64,000 bases of DNA, taken from positions 19,585 through 83,584 of the forward strand of contig CAMPJJ010000011.1 in assembly GCA_946886855.1 (NCBI GenBank), read 5' to 3'. Below, piece after piece: positions 16,940 through 25,380 of the stretch (position 1 is the first letter of the stretch; each line of letters starts with the position of its first letter). Origin of the DNA: an uncultured Roseateles sp. Lineage in GTDB: Bacteria; Pseudomonadota; Gammaproteobacteria; Burkholderiales; Burkholderiaceae. The notes under the pieces were generated by a model that was not told where the DNA came from, did no database searches, and saw only the letters and a program-made list of their open reading frames with translations. Made by a program: the position numbers and the translations under genes.

Positions 16940-18076
16940 ATGACACGCACGATCGCCATCGTCGGCGCCGGCCTGGGCGGCCTGATGCTCGCCCGGGTGC
17001 TGCACGTCCACGGCATCGCCTCGACCGTCTACGAGGCGGAGGCCTCACCCACCGCGCGCGCGCAGGGCGGCATGCTCGACATCCACGACGACAGCGGCCA
17101 GGTCGCGTTGAAGGCCGCGCGGCTGCACGACGAATTCGTCCGCCTCATCCATCCCGGCGGACAGGCCTCGCGCGTGCTCGACAAGACCGGCGCGGTGCTC
17201 CTCGATCAACCCGACGACGGCAGCGGCGGTCGCCCCGAGGTGCGACGCGGCGAACTCCGTCGCCTGCTGCTGGACGCGCTGCCCGCCGGCACGGTGCAAT
17301 GGGGACGCAAGCTCGCAACGGTCGCTGCCCTCGGCAACGGTCGGCACGCGCTGACCTTCACCGACGGCTCGACGGCGACGACCGATCTGCTCGTCGGTGC
17401 CGATGGCGCGTGGTCGAAGGTTCGTCCGCTGCTCTCGCAGGCAAAGCCTGAATACGTCGGCACGACCTTCATCGAAACCTACCTCTCCGACGCCGACGTC
17501 CGCCATCCCGCGAGCGCCAAGGCCGTCGGCGGCGGCGCGTTGTTCGCCATGACGCCGGGGAAAGGCATCTTTGCGCATCGCGAGCCGGACGGCGTCCTGC
17601 ACACCTACGTGGCGCTGCGCAAGCCGATGGCGTGGGTCTCGGAGATGGAGGACGCCGAGCCCGCCGCGGCGCGCCAGCGCGTCGCCTTGGAATTCGAGGG
17701 CTGGACACCAGCGCTGACGGCGCTCATCACCGACGGCGAGACCGCGCCGGTGCTGCGGCCGATCCACGCGCTCCCCGCGGATGGCCGATGGGCGCGCGTC
17801 CCCGGCGTGACGCTGGTCGGCGACGCGGCGCACCTGATGGCGCCGGCCGGCGACGGCGCGAACCTCGCGATGGTGGACGGCGCCGAGCTCGGAGAAGCCA
17901 TTGCGGCGCACCCGGACAATCTGGAGGCCGCGCTGTCGGCCTACGAGGCCACGATGTTCCCCCGCAGCGCGGCCGCGGCGCTCGGCTCGGTCGAGGTGCT
18001 GGACGCCTGCATCGGCGAGGACGCGCCGCGCAGCCTGGTGCGGTTCTTCGAGCAGGCGAAGGGCGCGGCCGCTTAG
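16940..18076 (+). CDS. FAD-dependent monooxygenase, TetX-like
   Basis: 378-residue group A flavoprotein monooxygenase. GAGLGG at 9-14 binds the ADP part of FAD, RGELRRLLLDAL lies in the middle, GADGAWSKVR resembles the TetX GADGAxS motif, and GDAAHLMAPAGDGANLAM is the second FAD motif. Length and motif spacing match the TetX subgroup that hydroxylates polycyclic aromatics such as tetracyclines. The actual substrate is unknown. GAAGG about eight bases before the ATG serves as ribosome site. Expression is probably induced when the divergent TetR releases its two operators. Confidence 0.88.
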   Translation: MTRTIAIVGAGLGGLMLARVLHVHGIASTVYEAEASPTARAQGGMLDIHDDSGQVALKAARLHDEFVRLIHPGGQASRVLDKTGAVLLDQPDDGSGGRPEVRRGELRRLLLDALPAGTVQWGRKLATVAALGNGRHALTFTDGSTATTDLLVGADGAWSKVRPLLSQAKPEYVGTTFIETYLSDADVRHPASAKAVGGGALFAMTPGKGIFAHREPDGVLHTYVALRKPMAWVSEMEDAEPAAARQRVALEFEGWTPALTALITDGETAPVLRPIHALPADGRWARVPGVTLVGDAAHLMAPAGDGANLAMVDGAELGEAIAAHPDNLEAALSAYEATMFPRSAAAALGSVEVLDACIGEDAPRSLVRFFEQAKGAAA

Positions 18077-18079
18077 GCC

Positions 18080-18661
18080 TCAACTGCCGCAGCCGCCGCC
18101 GCAGCTGCTCCCGCAACTGCCCCCTCCTCCGCCGTCGCCGCCTCCGCCGTCGCCGCCTCCGCCGTCGCCGCCTCCGTCGCCGCCACATCCGCCGTCGCCA
18201 TCTCCGCAGTGCCCGCTGCCACTGCCGCAGCTGCTGCCACAGCCGCTCCCCCCACCCTTGTCCTCCTTCTCTCCGCGCTCGCGAGCGGCGAGTCCCGCCT
18301 CGCGTGCGCCGACGAGACCGAAGGCGACCAAGGCCGCCGGCATCAAGGTGCCGTGCCGGTGCGGGTGCCCGCGGGGTCGACCGTCCGCGTCGAGGTCGGT
18401 GTGCAGCACCGTGCCGTGGAAGCGCTCGTAGGACCAGCCCCCCGGGGTCTTCAGAAGACGATCGACCCGGAAGACCAGCGGCAATGTCCCGCGCACCGGA
18501 GAGCGCTGTTCGGCCCGACAGGCGCGAACCAGGCAGCGGGCGAGCGACGCTCCGCTGTCCTCGCCAGGCTCGTGCTCGCGATGAGCCACGGTGCGCCCGT
18601 AGCGCTGCAGCTGCCAGGCGGCGAGTCCTTCGGGATCGCGCTCGATCCAGAGGTGCCACAC
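18080..18661 (-). CDS. Gly/Cys-rich C-terminal protein, glycine-rich-domain-like family; start unresolved
   Basis: From the GTG at 18661 this gives 193 residues: a VWHLWIERDPEGLAAWQLQRYG motif typical of proteins annotated as glycine-rich-domain-like, a middle basic part and a Gly/Asp/Ser tail dotted with about ten Cys. The frame stays open upstream to 19129 with coding-like sequence (HLKTAWLKQVAVDHPGW, LAAHALEQFFEAS) that fits the same family, but I find no ATG, GTG or TTG in it. The true start is therefore non-standard, shifted by sequence error, or lost. It lies directly behind the AraC gene. Function unknown. Confidence 0.55.
   Translation of the reverse strand: MWHLWIERDPEGLAAWQLQRYGRTVAHREHEPGEDSGASLARCLVRACRAEQRSPVRGTLPLVFRVDRLLKTPGGWSYERFHGTVLHTDLDADGRPRGHPHRHGTLMPAALVAFGLVGAREAGLAARERGEKEDKGGGSGCGSSCGSGSGHCGDGDGGCGGDGGGDGGGGDGGGGDGGGGGSCGSSCGGGCGS
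18131..18175. repeat. 15-bp repeat in the Gly-rich tail
   Basis: Three copies of GCCGTCGCCGCCTCC, encoding Gly-Gly-Asp-Gly-Gly units on the minus strand. Confidence 0.85.
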
Positions 18662-19129
18662 CAGGTCCGCCGCCCGCGATGGCAGGGCGCAGGACAGCGG
18701 CGCGGCGGCGGCGCTGGCTTCGAAGAACTGTTCAAGGGCATGGGCCGCGAGGCGCCATCCGCGTTCTCCGGGCTTCCAGCCGGGGTGATCGACGGCGACC
18801 TGCTTCAGCCAGGCAGTCTTGAGGTGCGGGGGAAAGGCCGGCGGCGCGGGCCTCTGCCACTGTCGGGCGGCTTGTCGTTGCCGCTGCTCATGCCGACGCA
18901 GGTGGCGCGCCCAGTTGAGATGGCGCAGGCGCCTCAGCAGCCTGTCGAGGAGGCGCTCGTTCCTCCGATGGCGGCCCGTGTCTTGGGACTGGCCGCTCTT
19001 GTTGTCGTCCTTGGTCTTCTGGATGTTCGTCTCTTCTTTTTGTTGTTGTGCGCCGGAGTGTGTGTCGAGAAGATGACGAAGAGATGACGGCGTGCGCGAC
19101 GGGCAACGGAGGCCCGTGACGGCTCGCTG

Positions 19130-20071
19130 CTACGCGGAGGGCCGCGGCTCCGGCGCGACCGTCACGGCATGGCGCCACGCCCTCGGCGATTGCCCCGTGA
19201 TGCGTTTGAACGCGTGGCTGAAGGCGCTCTCCGACGCGTAGCCGAGCGTCTGCGCCAGTACCGCCACCGGGGTGTCCTCCTCCCTCAACGCGCGCTCAGC
19301 CAGGCGCATGCGCCAGTCCGAGAGATAGCTCAGCGGCGCGACGCCCGCGGCCTCCTTGAAGCGCACGGCGAAGGTCGTCCGCGACATCGCGCAAGCGCCC
19401 GCCAGTTCTTCCAGATGCCAGCGCCGCGCCGGGTCGCCGTGCATCAGGCGCAGCGCCGGCGCGATGCGCGGGTCGGCCAGCGCGCGCAGCCAGCCGGCCG
19501 GCATCGGGCCGGACGACTCCAGATGCGCGCGCAGGATCTGGATGAACAGCAGCTGCGACAGCTGCTCCGACACCAGTTGGGTGCCGGGCATCGGGTCGGC
19601 CCGCTCCTCGACCAGCTGGTTCAGCACCCAGCGGAAGACCGCCGCCCGCGGCGAGGCCGCCCGGATGTGGATCCACGGCGGCAGGACGCCCTCGAGCAGC
19701 CGAGCGCTCGCCGGCTCGAGCAAGACGTGACCCCCGAGGTGCGCGAAGTCCTTGCCATCGCCCAGCGTGGCCGTCGAGCGACCCGCGCCCGAGAAAAGCC
19801 CCATCGCCTCCACAGGCTCGAGGTCCGGCGCGCTGGACAGCACCGACGTCCGCTTGGCCGCCAGCAGTCCGACGTCGCCGGTCTCGAACAGGATCGCGTC
19901 CGGCTCGCCGTCGATGCGCACCCAGCACCGCCCCTTCACGACGGCGAAGAACTTGATCTTGTCCGGCGCCGGGAAGCGGATCGCCCACGCGCCGCCGGCC
20001 TGCAAGCCGCCGGTGACCAGCGATGCAGCGCGGGTGAACTTGAGGATGTCGGACAACGGATCGGCCAGCAT
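19130..20071 (-). CDS. AraC-family regulator with cupin_6 domain
   Basis: 313 residues from the ATG at 20071 (MLADPLSDILKF), where the family alignment starts; an ATG at 20110 is also possible. The N-terminal cupin_6 ligand domain (LQAGGAWAIRFPAPDKIKF, LETGDVGLLAAKR) is followed by two C-terminal helix-turn-helix motifs (ELAGACAMSRTTFAVRFKEA and VLAQTLGYASESAFSHAFKR). It is divergent from a dihydroflavonol-reductase-like gene, the usual target of such regulators, which here has lost its 5' end. Confidence 0.92.
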   Translation of the reverse strand: MLADPLSDILKFTRAASLVTGGLQAGGAWAIRFPAPDKIKFFAVVKGRCWVRIDGEPDAILFETGDVGLLAAKRTSVLSSAPDLEPVEAMGLFSGAGRSTATLGDGKDFAHLGGHVLLEPASARLLEGVLPPWIHIRAASPRAAVFRWVLNQLVEERADPMPGTQLVSEQLSQLLFIQILRAHLESSGPMPAGWLRALADPRIAPALRLMHGDPARRWHLEELAGACAMSRTTFAVRFKEAAGVAPLSYLSDWRMRLAERALREEDTPVAVLAQTLGYASESAFSHAFKRITGQSPRAWRHAVTVAPEPRPSA

Positions 20072-20221
20072 GTTCGAACTATCGCGCAAGTGATGCGGAC
20101 GCTCAAGCATTCACAGTTCGACAACCACCTCCTATCGTTCGCACCCTGCGGCCAGGAGGCGACGGATCGACACCCGCCCGCCGGGTCGTGCTCCGTGCCC
20201 GACAGGAAGACCACGAACGAC

Positions 20222-21098
20222 ATGAACGACTTGCGATCGGCTGTCCTTCGTCCTCGCCGACCTGTCGGCCGACGCCGGCTGGGCCGAGGCCGTGGCGGGA
20301 TGCCGCTATGTGCTGCACGGCGCCTCGCCGACGCCGTCGGGCGCGCAGGTCACCGAGGAGGACTGGATCCGCCCGGCGGTGGACGGCAACCTGCGCGTGC
20401 TGCGCGCGGCGCGGGATGCCGGGGTCAAGCGCGTCGTCCTGACCTCCGCCTTCGGCGCGATCTGCGCGGGGCATGGTCCGATGTCGCGCCCTTTCGACGA
20501 GACCGACTGGAGCGATCTCTCCGGCCCGGTCTGGCCGTACCAGAAGTCCAAGACCCTGGCCGAACGCGCGGCCTGGGACTTCGTGGCGAAGGAAGGCGGC
20601 GCGCTGGAGTTGTCCGCGATCAATCCGGTCGCGGTGCTCGGACCGGCGCTGGGCCACGACACCTCCCATTCCATCCGTCTCATCCAGCGCATGCTGAATG
20701 GCCAGCCCGGCTGTCCGAAGATCAACACCGGTGTGGTGGACGTCCGCGACGTCGCCGATCTGCATCTGCGCGCGATGACGGATCCGGCCGCCAACGGCGA
20801 GCGTTTCCTCGCCACCGCCGGCGACAGTCTGTGGATGGTCGACATCGCCAGGGTGCTCCAGCGACAGCTGGGTGCCGCGGCGCACCGTGTGAGGACGCGC
20901 GTGCTCCCGAACTGGCTGGTGAAGCTGATCGGGCGCGGCACGCCTGCGGGGCGCAGCGTCGCGTGGCTGCTCGACCGGAACATGAACGCCTCCGGCGACA
21001 AGGCGCGACGCCTGCTCGGCTGGCGACCGCGATCGAACGAGGAAGCCATCGTGGCGACTGCCGAAAGCCTCATTCGATTGCGGATGGTGCGCGACTGA
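20222..21098 (+). pseudogene. NAD-dependent epimerase/dihydroflavonol-4-reductase-like gene, 5' end deleted
   Basis: The readable part starts DRLSFVLADLSADAGWAEAV and continues through YVLHGASPTPSG, the catalytic YQKSK motif (WPYQKSKTLAE) and VDVRDVADLHLRAM of extended SDR enzymes. The first 60-80 residues with the GxxGxxG NAD site are missing. An ATG at 20222 (ATGAACGAC) with upstream purines looks like the original start but is out of frame, and its TGA (20223) closes the frame of the remaining part. A GTG at 20292 could start a 268-residue remnant. An internal deletion just after the start codon explains this best. Confidence 0.8.
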
Positions 21099-21127
21099 CG
21101 CCGCACGGCGCCGAGGTCACGCCGCGT

Positions 21128-22105
21128 TCACTCCACCGTGATGCTGCGATCCTTGATCAGCGTGGCCATGCGCTTGAGCTCGGCGTCGACGAACTTCTCC
21201 GACTCGGCCACGCCGCCGTGGAAGGCGTCACCGCCGAGCTCGGCGATCCGCGCCTTCACCTCGGGCGAGGCCAGCGCCTGCTGCACGGCCTTGGACAGGC
21301 GATCGATCACCGGCGCCGGCGTGCCGACCGGCGCGAACAGCCCGTTCCATTCGTACATCTCGAATCCGGGCAGGCCGGCCTCGGCGCCGGTCGGCACGTC
21401 CGGCAGCGCCGCGGAACGCTTCTTCCCGCTCACCGCCAGCGGACGCAGCTTGCCCTGCTTCACGTACTGCAGCGTCGAGGCCACGTTGCCGAAGAACACC
21501 GGGACCTGGCCGCCGATGACGTCGGTCAGCGCGGGACCGCCGCCCTTGTAGGGCACGTGCATCATCTCGACCTTCGCGGACTGCTCGAACAGCACGCCCG
21601 CGATGTGCTGCGCCGAGCCGTTGCCCGACGAGGCGAACGCCACCGCGTCCGTCTTCGCCTTGGCCGCGGCGATCAGCTCGGCGGCGTTCTTCGCGGGGAA
21701 CTGCGCGTTCACCAGCACGACGTTGGGGAACAGCGCCGTCACCGCGACCGTCTTGAAGGCCTTGCCGTGCTTGTAGGGCGAGTTGGGGAACAGCGTCGGC
21801 GTGACCGCGTACGAGGACGCGTCGAACAGCAGCGTGTAGCCGTCGGCCGGCGCGCGCGACACGGCGCCGGCAGCGATCTGGCCGCTGCCGCCGGGGCGGT
21901 TCTCGATGATGACGGTCTGGCCGAGCGCCTCGCCGACCTTGGGCGCGATCAGCCGCGCGATCAGGTCCGCGCCGCCGCCGGGCGGGTAGCTCACCATGAA
22001 GGTCACCGGCTTGGTGGGCCAGGCTTGCGCCGAGGCGGCGCCTGGGAAGCTGGCCAGGGCGGCCGCGGCCAGCGCCGTCATCACGGCATGGCGTCGTTGG
22101 ATCAT
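21128..22105 (-). CDS. Bug-family periplasmic solute receptor (TctC-like)
   Basis: Periplasmic binding protein of tripartite tricarboxylate-type or orphan transport systems, 325 residues. Signal peptide ends ASA before QAWPTKPVTFMVSYPPGGGAD. Typical Bug motifs follow: ENRPGGSGQIAAGAV, PYKGGGPALTDVIGGQV and VRPLAV/ALPDVPTGAEAGLPGFE-type segments. No TctA/TctB genes are nearby, as is common in Burkholderiales. GGAGACTCCCC precedes the ATG at 22105. It lies downstream of a GntR regulator on the same strand. Ligand probably a carboxylate; unidentified. Confidence 0.93.
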   Translation of the reverse strand: MIQRRHAVMTALAAAALASFPGAASAQAWPTKPVTFMVSYPPGGGADLIARLIAPKVGEALGQTVIIENRPGGSGQIAAGAVSRAPADGYTLLFDASSYAVTPTLFPNSPYKHGKAFKTVAVTALFPNVVLVNAQFPAKNAAELIAAAKAKTDAVAFASSGNGSAQHIAGVLFEQSAKVEMMHVPYKGGGPALTDVIGGQVPVFFGNVASTLQYVKQGKLRPLAVSGKKRSAALPDVPTGAEAGLPGFEMYEWNGLFAPVGTPAPVIDRLSKAVQQALASPEVKARIAELGGDAFHGGVAESEKFVDAELKRMATLIKDRSITVE

Positions 22106-22235
22106 GGGGAGTCTCCAGAAAGAAGTCAGGACGAAAACAGCGGGAGGGGGTCGCGGGCAGAGCAGGCAGAGCGGGCGGAGAGAACAGAAAGCGCCCGCCT
22201 CGGCGAAGGGAACAGCGCAGGGATCAACGCACGGA

Positions 22236-22985
22236 TCAGCGCATCTCGGCGCTGTAATGGAAAGCGGTGGCGTCGCCCCAGGTGGTGCGCAGCTCGATGC
22301 ACCGGCCGCCGAGGTCGAAGGCCTTTCGGTCGACACGGATGCCGGGCGCGCCCTCGGGCAGGTCCAGCAGGGCCGCGGTCGCGGCGTCCAGATGGCCGAA
22401 GCTCAGCTCGTCGGCGGCCCGCGCGACAGTCACGCCGCACAGGCGGGCCAGCATCGGATAAAGCAGGTCTTCCCAGTCGCCCGGGGCGAGCTCGCGCAGC
22501 GCGGCGAAGCGGTCCATCGGCAGCAGGATGTCCTCGGCGAGCACCGGCCTGCCGTCGAGCAGCCGCACCCGCTTGACGCGCAGCGCGCCGTCGCCGGTCT
22601 GCTGACCCAGCGCCTGGGCTTCCGCCGCGCGCAGGCGCACCGTCTGGCAGCGCCGGATCTGCGCCGTGGGCGGCCCGTCCGCCGGACCGCGGAAGCGGAA
22701 GAAACGCAGCAGCGACGGGCCGTTCAGGCCTTGCGTGACGAAGGTGCCCTTGCCGTGCACCCGCTGGACGATGCCCTCCGCCGCCAGCATGGCGACGGCC
22801 TGCCGGACGGTGCCGAGCGCCACGCCGAAGCGCTGCGCGAGCTCGGTCTCCGACGGGATCGCCGCGCCGGCGGACCACTCGCCGCCGATGATGCGTTGGC
22901 GCAGGTCCTGCGCGAGTTGCGCATAACGGCTGACGCCGGCGGTCGAGGCAAGCCCCGCGTCCGCGGGCCCTGAGGCGCTGGCCAT
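22236..22985 (-). CDS. GntR-family (HutC/UTRA) transcriptional regulator
   Basis: 249 residues: an N-terminal winged helix (RYAQLAQDLRQRIIGGEW, IPSETELAQRFGVALGTVRQAV, GIVQRVHGKGTFV) and a C-terminal UTRA ligand domain (RVKRVRLLDGRPVLAEDILLP ... AADELSFGHL). The ATG at 22985 gives the standard N-terminus. It is divergent from an amidohydrolase gene and followed by a Bug receptor. A perfect inverted repeat in the divergent promoter region (23014-23031) is its likely operator, which would place amidohydrolase, regulator and receptor under one control. Confidence 0.93.
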   Translation of the reverse strand: MASASGPADAGLASTAGVSRYAQLAQDLRQRIIGGEWSAGAAIPSETELAQRFGVALGTVRQAVAMLAAEGIVQRVHGKGTFVTQGLNGPSLLRFFRFRGPADGPPTAQIRRCQTVRLRAAEAQALGQQTGDGALRVKRVRLLDGRPVLAEDILLPMDRFAALRELAPGDWEDLLYPMLARLCGVTVARAADELSFGHLDAATAALLDLPEGAPGIRVDRKAFDLGGRCIELRTTWGDATAFHYSAEMR

Positions 22986-23013
22986 GCTGGAAGTTCCCAA
23001 AGCTGTTTTCCTA

Positions 23014-23031
23014 TAGTCCTCTATAGGACTA
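23014..23031. promoter_or_regulatory. GntR-type operator palindrome
   Basis: TAGTCC-N6-GGACTA is a perfect inverted repeat with TCTATA at its centre, located in the 57-base gap between the divergent GntR and amidohydrolase genes and 12 bases before the latter's ATG. Confidence 0.7.
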
Positions 23032-23042
23032 GAATTCACGCC

Positions 23043-23909
23043 ATGATGCCGACGCCCCTCCCCGCCGTCAAGCCCACCGAGCCGCACGCCGGCAGCCAGA
23101 CCGCCGACCCGGCAGGGCAGCGCGAGCTCGCTGCGGCGCCCCTCACGGGCGTGGTCGATACGCACTTCCACGCGTTTGCGCTGACGACGGCCGGCGCGCC
23201 CGGCGCGCGCTACGTGCCGGACTACGCGGCGCCCATCGAGGTCTGGGAAGCCGCGGTCGCGCCGCACGGCATCTCTCACGGTGTGCTGGTACAGCCGAGC
23301 TTCCTCGGCACGGACAACAGCCAGTTGCTGCAGATCCTCGCGGATCGTCCCGCGCAGTTGCGCGGCGTGGCCGTCGTCGCGGCCAACTTCGCGGTGAGCG
23401 AACTCCGGCGCATGGACGCGCTGGGCGTCTGCGGCGTCCGCCTCAACCTGGTCGGCACGGACCATCGGATCGGCGAAGAACTCCACCCGCTGTTCGATCA
23501 GCTGGAAGCCTTGTCCTGGCACCTGCAGATCCACACCGACCACGGGCGTCTTGCGGAGGTGCTGCGCCAGCTGCCCGAATCGCTGACGGTCGTCGTGGAC
23601 CACTTCGGCAAGCCAGCGGCTCCGGCTGAAGTCAGTGGCCTGGTGGCGGGGCAGCACGACCGCCTCTACGTGAAGTTGAGCGCGCCCTACCGCCTGGCGG
23701 CCGGGTGCGACGCGGAAGACCTCGCGACCCGCTGGCTCGATCGCGTGGGCCCGATGCGCCTGGTGTGGGGCAGCGACTGGCCGTGCACGGCGCATGAGCA
23801 GGCACAGGCCACCTCCGTGTCGCCGACGTGGCTCGCGCGGTGGCTGCCGTCGGACGCGATGAGCGAGGTCGTGCTCACCGACAACGCGCTGAGCCTCTAC
23901 GGGTTCTGA
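23043..23909 (+). CDS. Amidohydrolase-family metal-dependent hydrolase (2-pyrone-4,6-dicarboxylate lactonase-like)
   Basis: 288-residue TIM-barrel hydrolase of the amidohydrolase-2 group. VVDTHFHAFAL carries the first metal-site H-x-H, GVLVQPSFLGTDNSQLL and GVRLNLVG are family strands, HTDHGRL and VVVDHFGKP carry further His ligands, and LVWGSDWPCT holds the catalytic Asp. The similarity is closest to lactone/dicarboxylate hydrolases of aromatic degradation. It is divergent from the GntR gene. Substrate not deducible; a linked role with the Bug receptor ligand is inferred. Confidence 0.88.
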   Translation: MMPTPLPAVKPTEPHAGSQTADPAGQRELAAAPLTGVVDTHFHAFALTTAGAPGARYVPDYAAPIEVWEAAVAPHGISHGVLVQPSFLGTDNSQLLQILADRPAQLRGVAVVAANFAVSELRRMDALGVCGVRLNLVGTDHRIGEELHPLFDQLEALSWHLQIHTDHGRLAEVLRQLPESLTVVVDHFGKPAAPAEVSGLVAGQHDRLYVKLSAPYRLAAGCDAEDLATRWLDRVGPMRLVWGSDWPCTAHEQAQATSVSPTWLARWLPSDAMSEVVLTDNALSLYGF

Positions 23910-23913
23910 GCGC

Positions 23914-23933
23914 CGACGGGGGCTCCCCCGTCG
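23914..23933. terminator. Hairpin between convergent genes
   Basis: CGACGGGG-GCTC-CCCCGTCG forms an 8-bp GC-rich stem four bases after the amidohydrolase stop and before the end of the convergent VOC gene. There is no clear T-run, so it may work in both directions only weakly. Confidence 0.6.
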
Positions 23934-23958
23934 CCGCGATGACCCGGGCGGGTGGCGC

Positions 23959-24330
23959 TCAGCCGGGCGCGTGGCAGACCGCCTCGATGTTGTGCCCGTC
24001 CGGATCGATGACGAAGGCCGCGTAGTAGTTCGCGTGGTACTTCGGACGGAGCCCGGGCGGGCCGTTGTCCGTGCCACCGGCCGCCAGCGCGGCGCGGTGG
24101 AACGCGTCGACCTGCGCGCGCGTCTGCGCGACGAAGGCGATGTGCAGCGGCGCGGTCCGCTCCCCGGTCTCGAACAGGCAGAGCGAGGCGTCGTTGCTCC
24201 CGCAGATCTCGATGCCATAGGACGGCACGCCCTCCCCGCCGACGGTCACGCCGAGCGGTTCGAGCGCCTGGAGATAGAACGCCTTGCTCGCGGCATAGTC
24301 GCGGACGCCGAATTTCACGTGGTCGAACAT
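23959..24330 (-). CDS. VOC/glyoxalase-family protein
   Basis: 123 residues, a single vicinal-oxygen-chelate module starting MFDHVKFGVRDYAASKAFYL, with HIAFVAQTRAQVDAFHRAAL in the middle and YYAAFVIDPDGHNIEAV at the end, where Glu and the early His would be metal ligands. Length matches small glyoxalase/bleomycin-resistance-like proteins. GGAGAG precedes the ATG. Substrate unknown; it stands alone. Confidence 0.9.
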   Translation of the reverse strand: MFDHVKFGVRDYAASKAFYLQALEPLGVTVGGEGVPSYGIEICGSNDASLCLFETGERTAPLHIAFVAQTRAQVDAFHRAALAAGGTDNGPPGLRPKYHANYYAAFVIDPDGHNIEAVCHAPG

Positions 24331-24430
24331 GGACTCTCCTGGAAGGGGCCGTCCATCATCGCGCGATCCGCAGGATGAGCCTTCCGGGCCATTCCCTCGA
24401 CGATCGCCTCGGGGTTACCCTCGCGGCGAC

Positions 24431-25249
24431 ATGTCATCAATTCGTCACGCATCTCCGATAGGCGTCGCCGGTGTGGATCCCGGCGTGCTGTCCTGGTGGC
24501 GCGTCCTGCGCGCGATTGCCGCGCTGAACGTCTGCCTGTGGCTGGCAGTGCTGCAGTTCGGGCCGGTCAGCGGCATCTACGCGCACCTGCACCTGGCGCT
24601 GTCCGGCGTCTACGTGCTGGTCTGCGCCTACCGCTCGCTGTTTCCCCGGGTGGACCTGGAGCGGCTGGTCGTCGTCGACACCCATTTGTCGAGCATCTTC
24701 CTGGGTCGCACAGCGGCCACGATCGCGGAGATCTGCTTCGCCTTCCAGCTCGGGCTGCTGGTCCATCAGCTGGCGGCGCATGCCGGCCTGCCGGCCGTCC
24801 AGAAGGCGGCGTGGGCGATCCCGCTGTTCATGGTGATCGCGCAGTGCTTCTGCTGGCACAGCGTGCTGACGCTGAACCACATCACGCAGGCGGTGGAGTC
24901 CTCGCTCTGGGCGGCGGGCTTCAGCTGGATGGCGATCCTGCTCGGCGTCATCGCGCTGAACAGCAGCGGGTGGGTCCACGCGGTGGCGCTCACCGGGATC
25001 GTGGGGGCGACCGGTTTCGTCGCCTACGTGCTCAGCGTCGACGTGCCGATGTACTGCCGCCGCTACCGCGAGGGACGCGCGCGCGGGCTGGTGTACATGC
25101 GCCTGGACGAAGGCGCGCGAGATGCATGGAGCCGCCGCGTGCCAAGCGGGAGCTGGGTGGCGTGGAAGGCCGATGCGCTGTGGCTCACGCCGTACTTCAG
25201 CTTCGGGGTGTGGGCGAGCATCGCGATGGTGTGCGTGCCGGGGGTGTGA
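24431..25249 (+). CDS. Multi-pass membrane protein of unknown function
   Basis: 272 residues with about seven hydrophobic helices (for example VLRAIAALNVCLWLAVLQF, IPLFMVIAQCFCW and VALTGIVGATGFVAYVL). Conserved-looking polar spots are ICFAFQLGLLVHQL, CWHSVLTLNHITQAVE and DVPMYCRRYREGR. It starts at the ATG at 24431; a longer reading upstream lacks coding character. I recognise no named family. It stands alone between divergent and tandem genes. Confidence 0.75.
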   Translation: MSSIRHASPIGVAGVDPGVLSWWRVLRAIAALNVCLWLAVLQFGPVSGIYAHLHLALSGVYVLVCAYRSLFPRVDLERLVVVDTHLSSIFLGRTAATIAEICFAFQLGLLVHQLAAHAGLPAVQKAAWAIPLFMVIAQCFCWHSVLTLNHITQAVESSLWAAGFSWMAILLGVIALNSSGWVHAVALTGIVGATGFVAYVLSVDVPMYCRRYREGRARGLVYMRLDEGARDAWSRRVPSGSWVAWKADALWLTPYFSFGVWASIAMVCVPGV

Positions 25250-25380
25250 GATCCGGCGTCGTGGACGACGACTGGCGATGACTGCAGCGCACAGGTGAAC
25301 TCAGGGTCTCGCGCGGCGACGGCGTTTCCGCTGCAACTCGGCGATACCATCCACCGCCGTCAGAAGTTGCCCAGCGCGTC

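Noticed and set aside
18888..19178. Minus-strand frame (96 codons) between the AraC and Gly/Cys-rich genes
   Set aside because: It has an ATG but Arg/Pro-rich shadow composition; the neighbouring frame carries the family-like sequence.
19169..22576. 1135-codon plus-strand open frame
   Set aside because: It runs across AraC, reductase and Bug genes in the wrong frames; no domain, Arg-rich.
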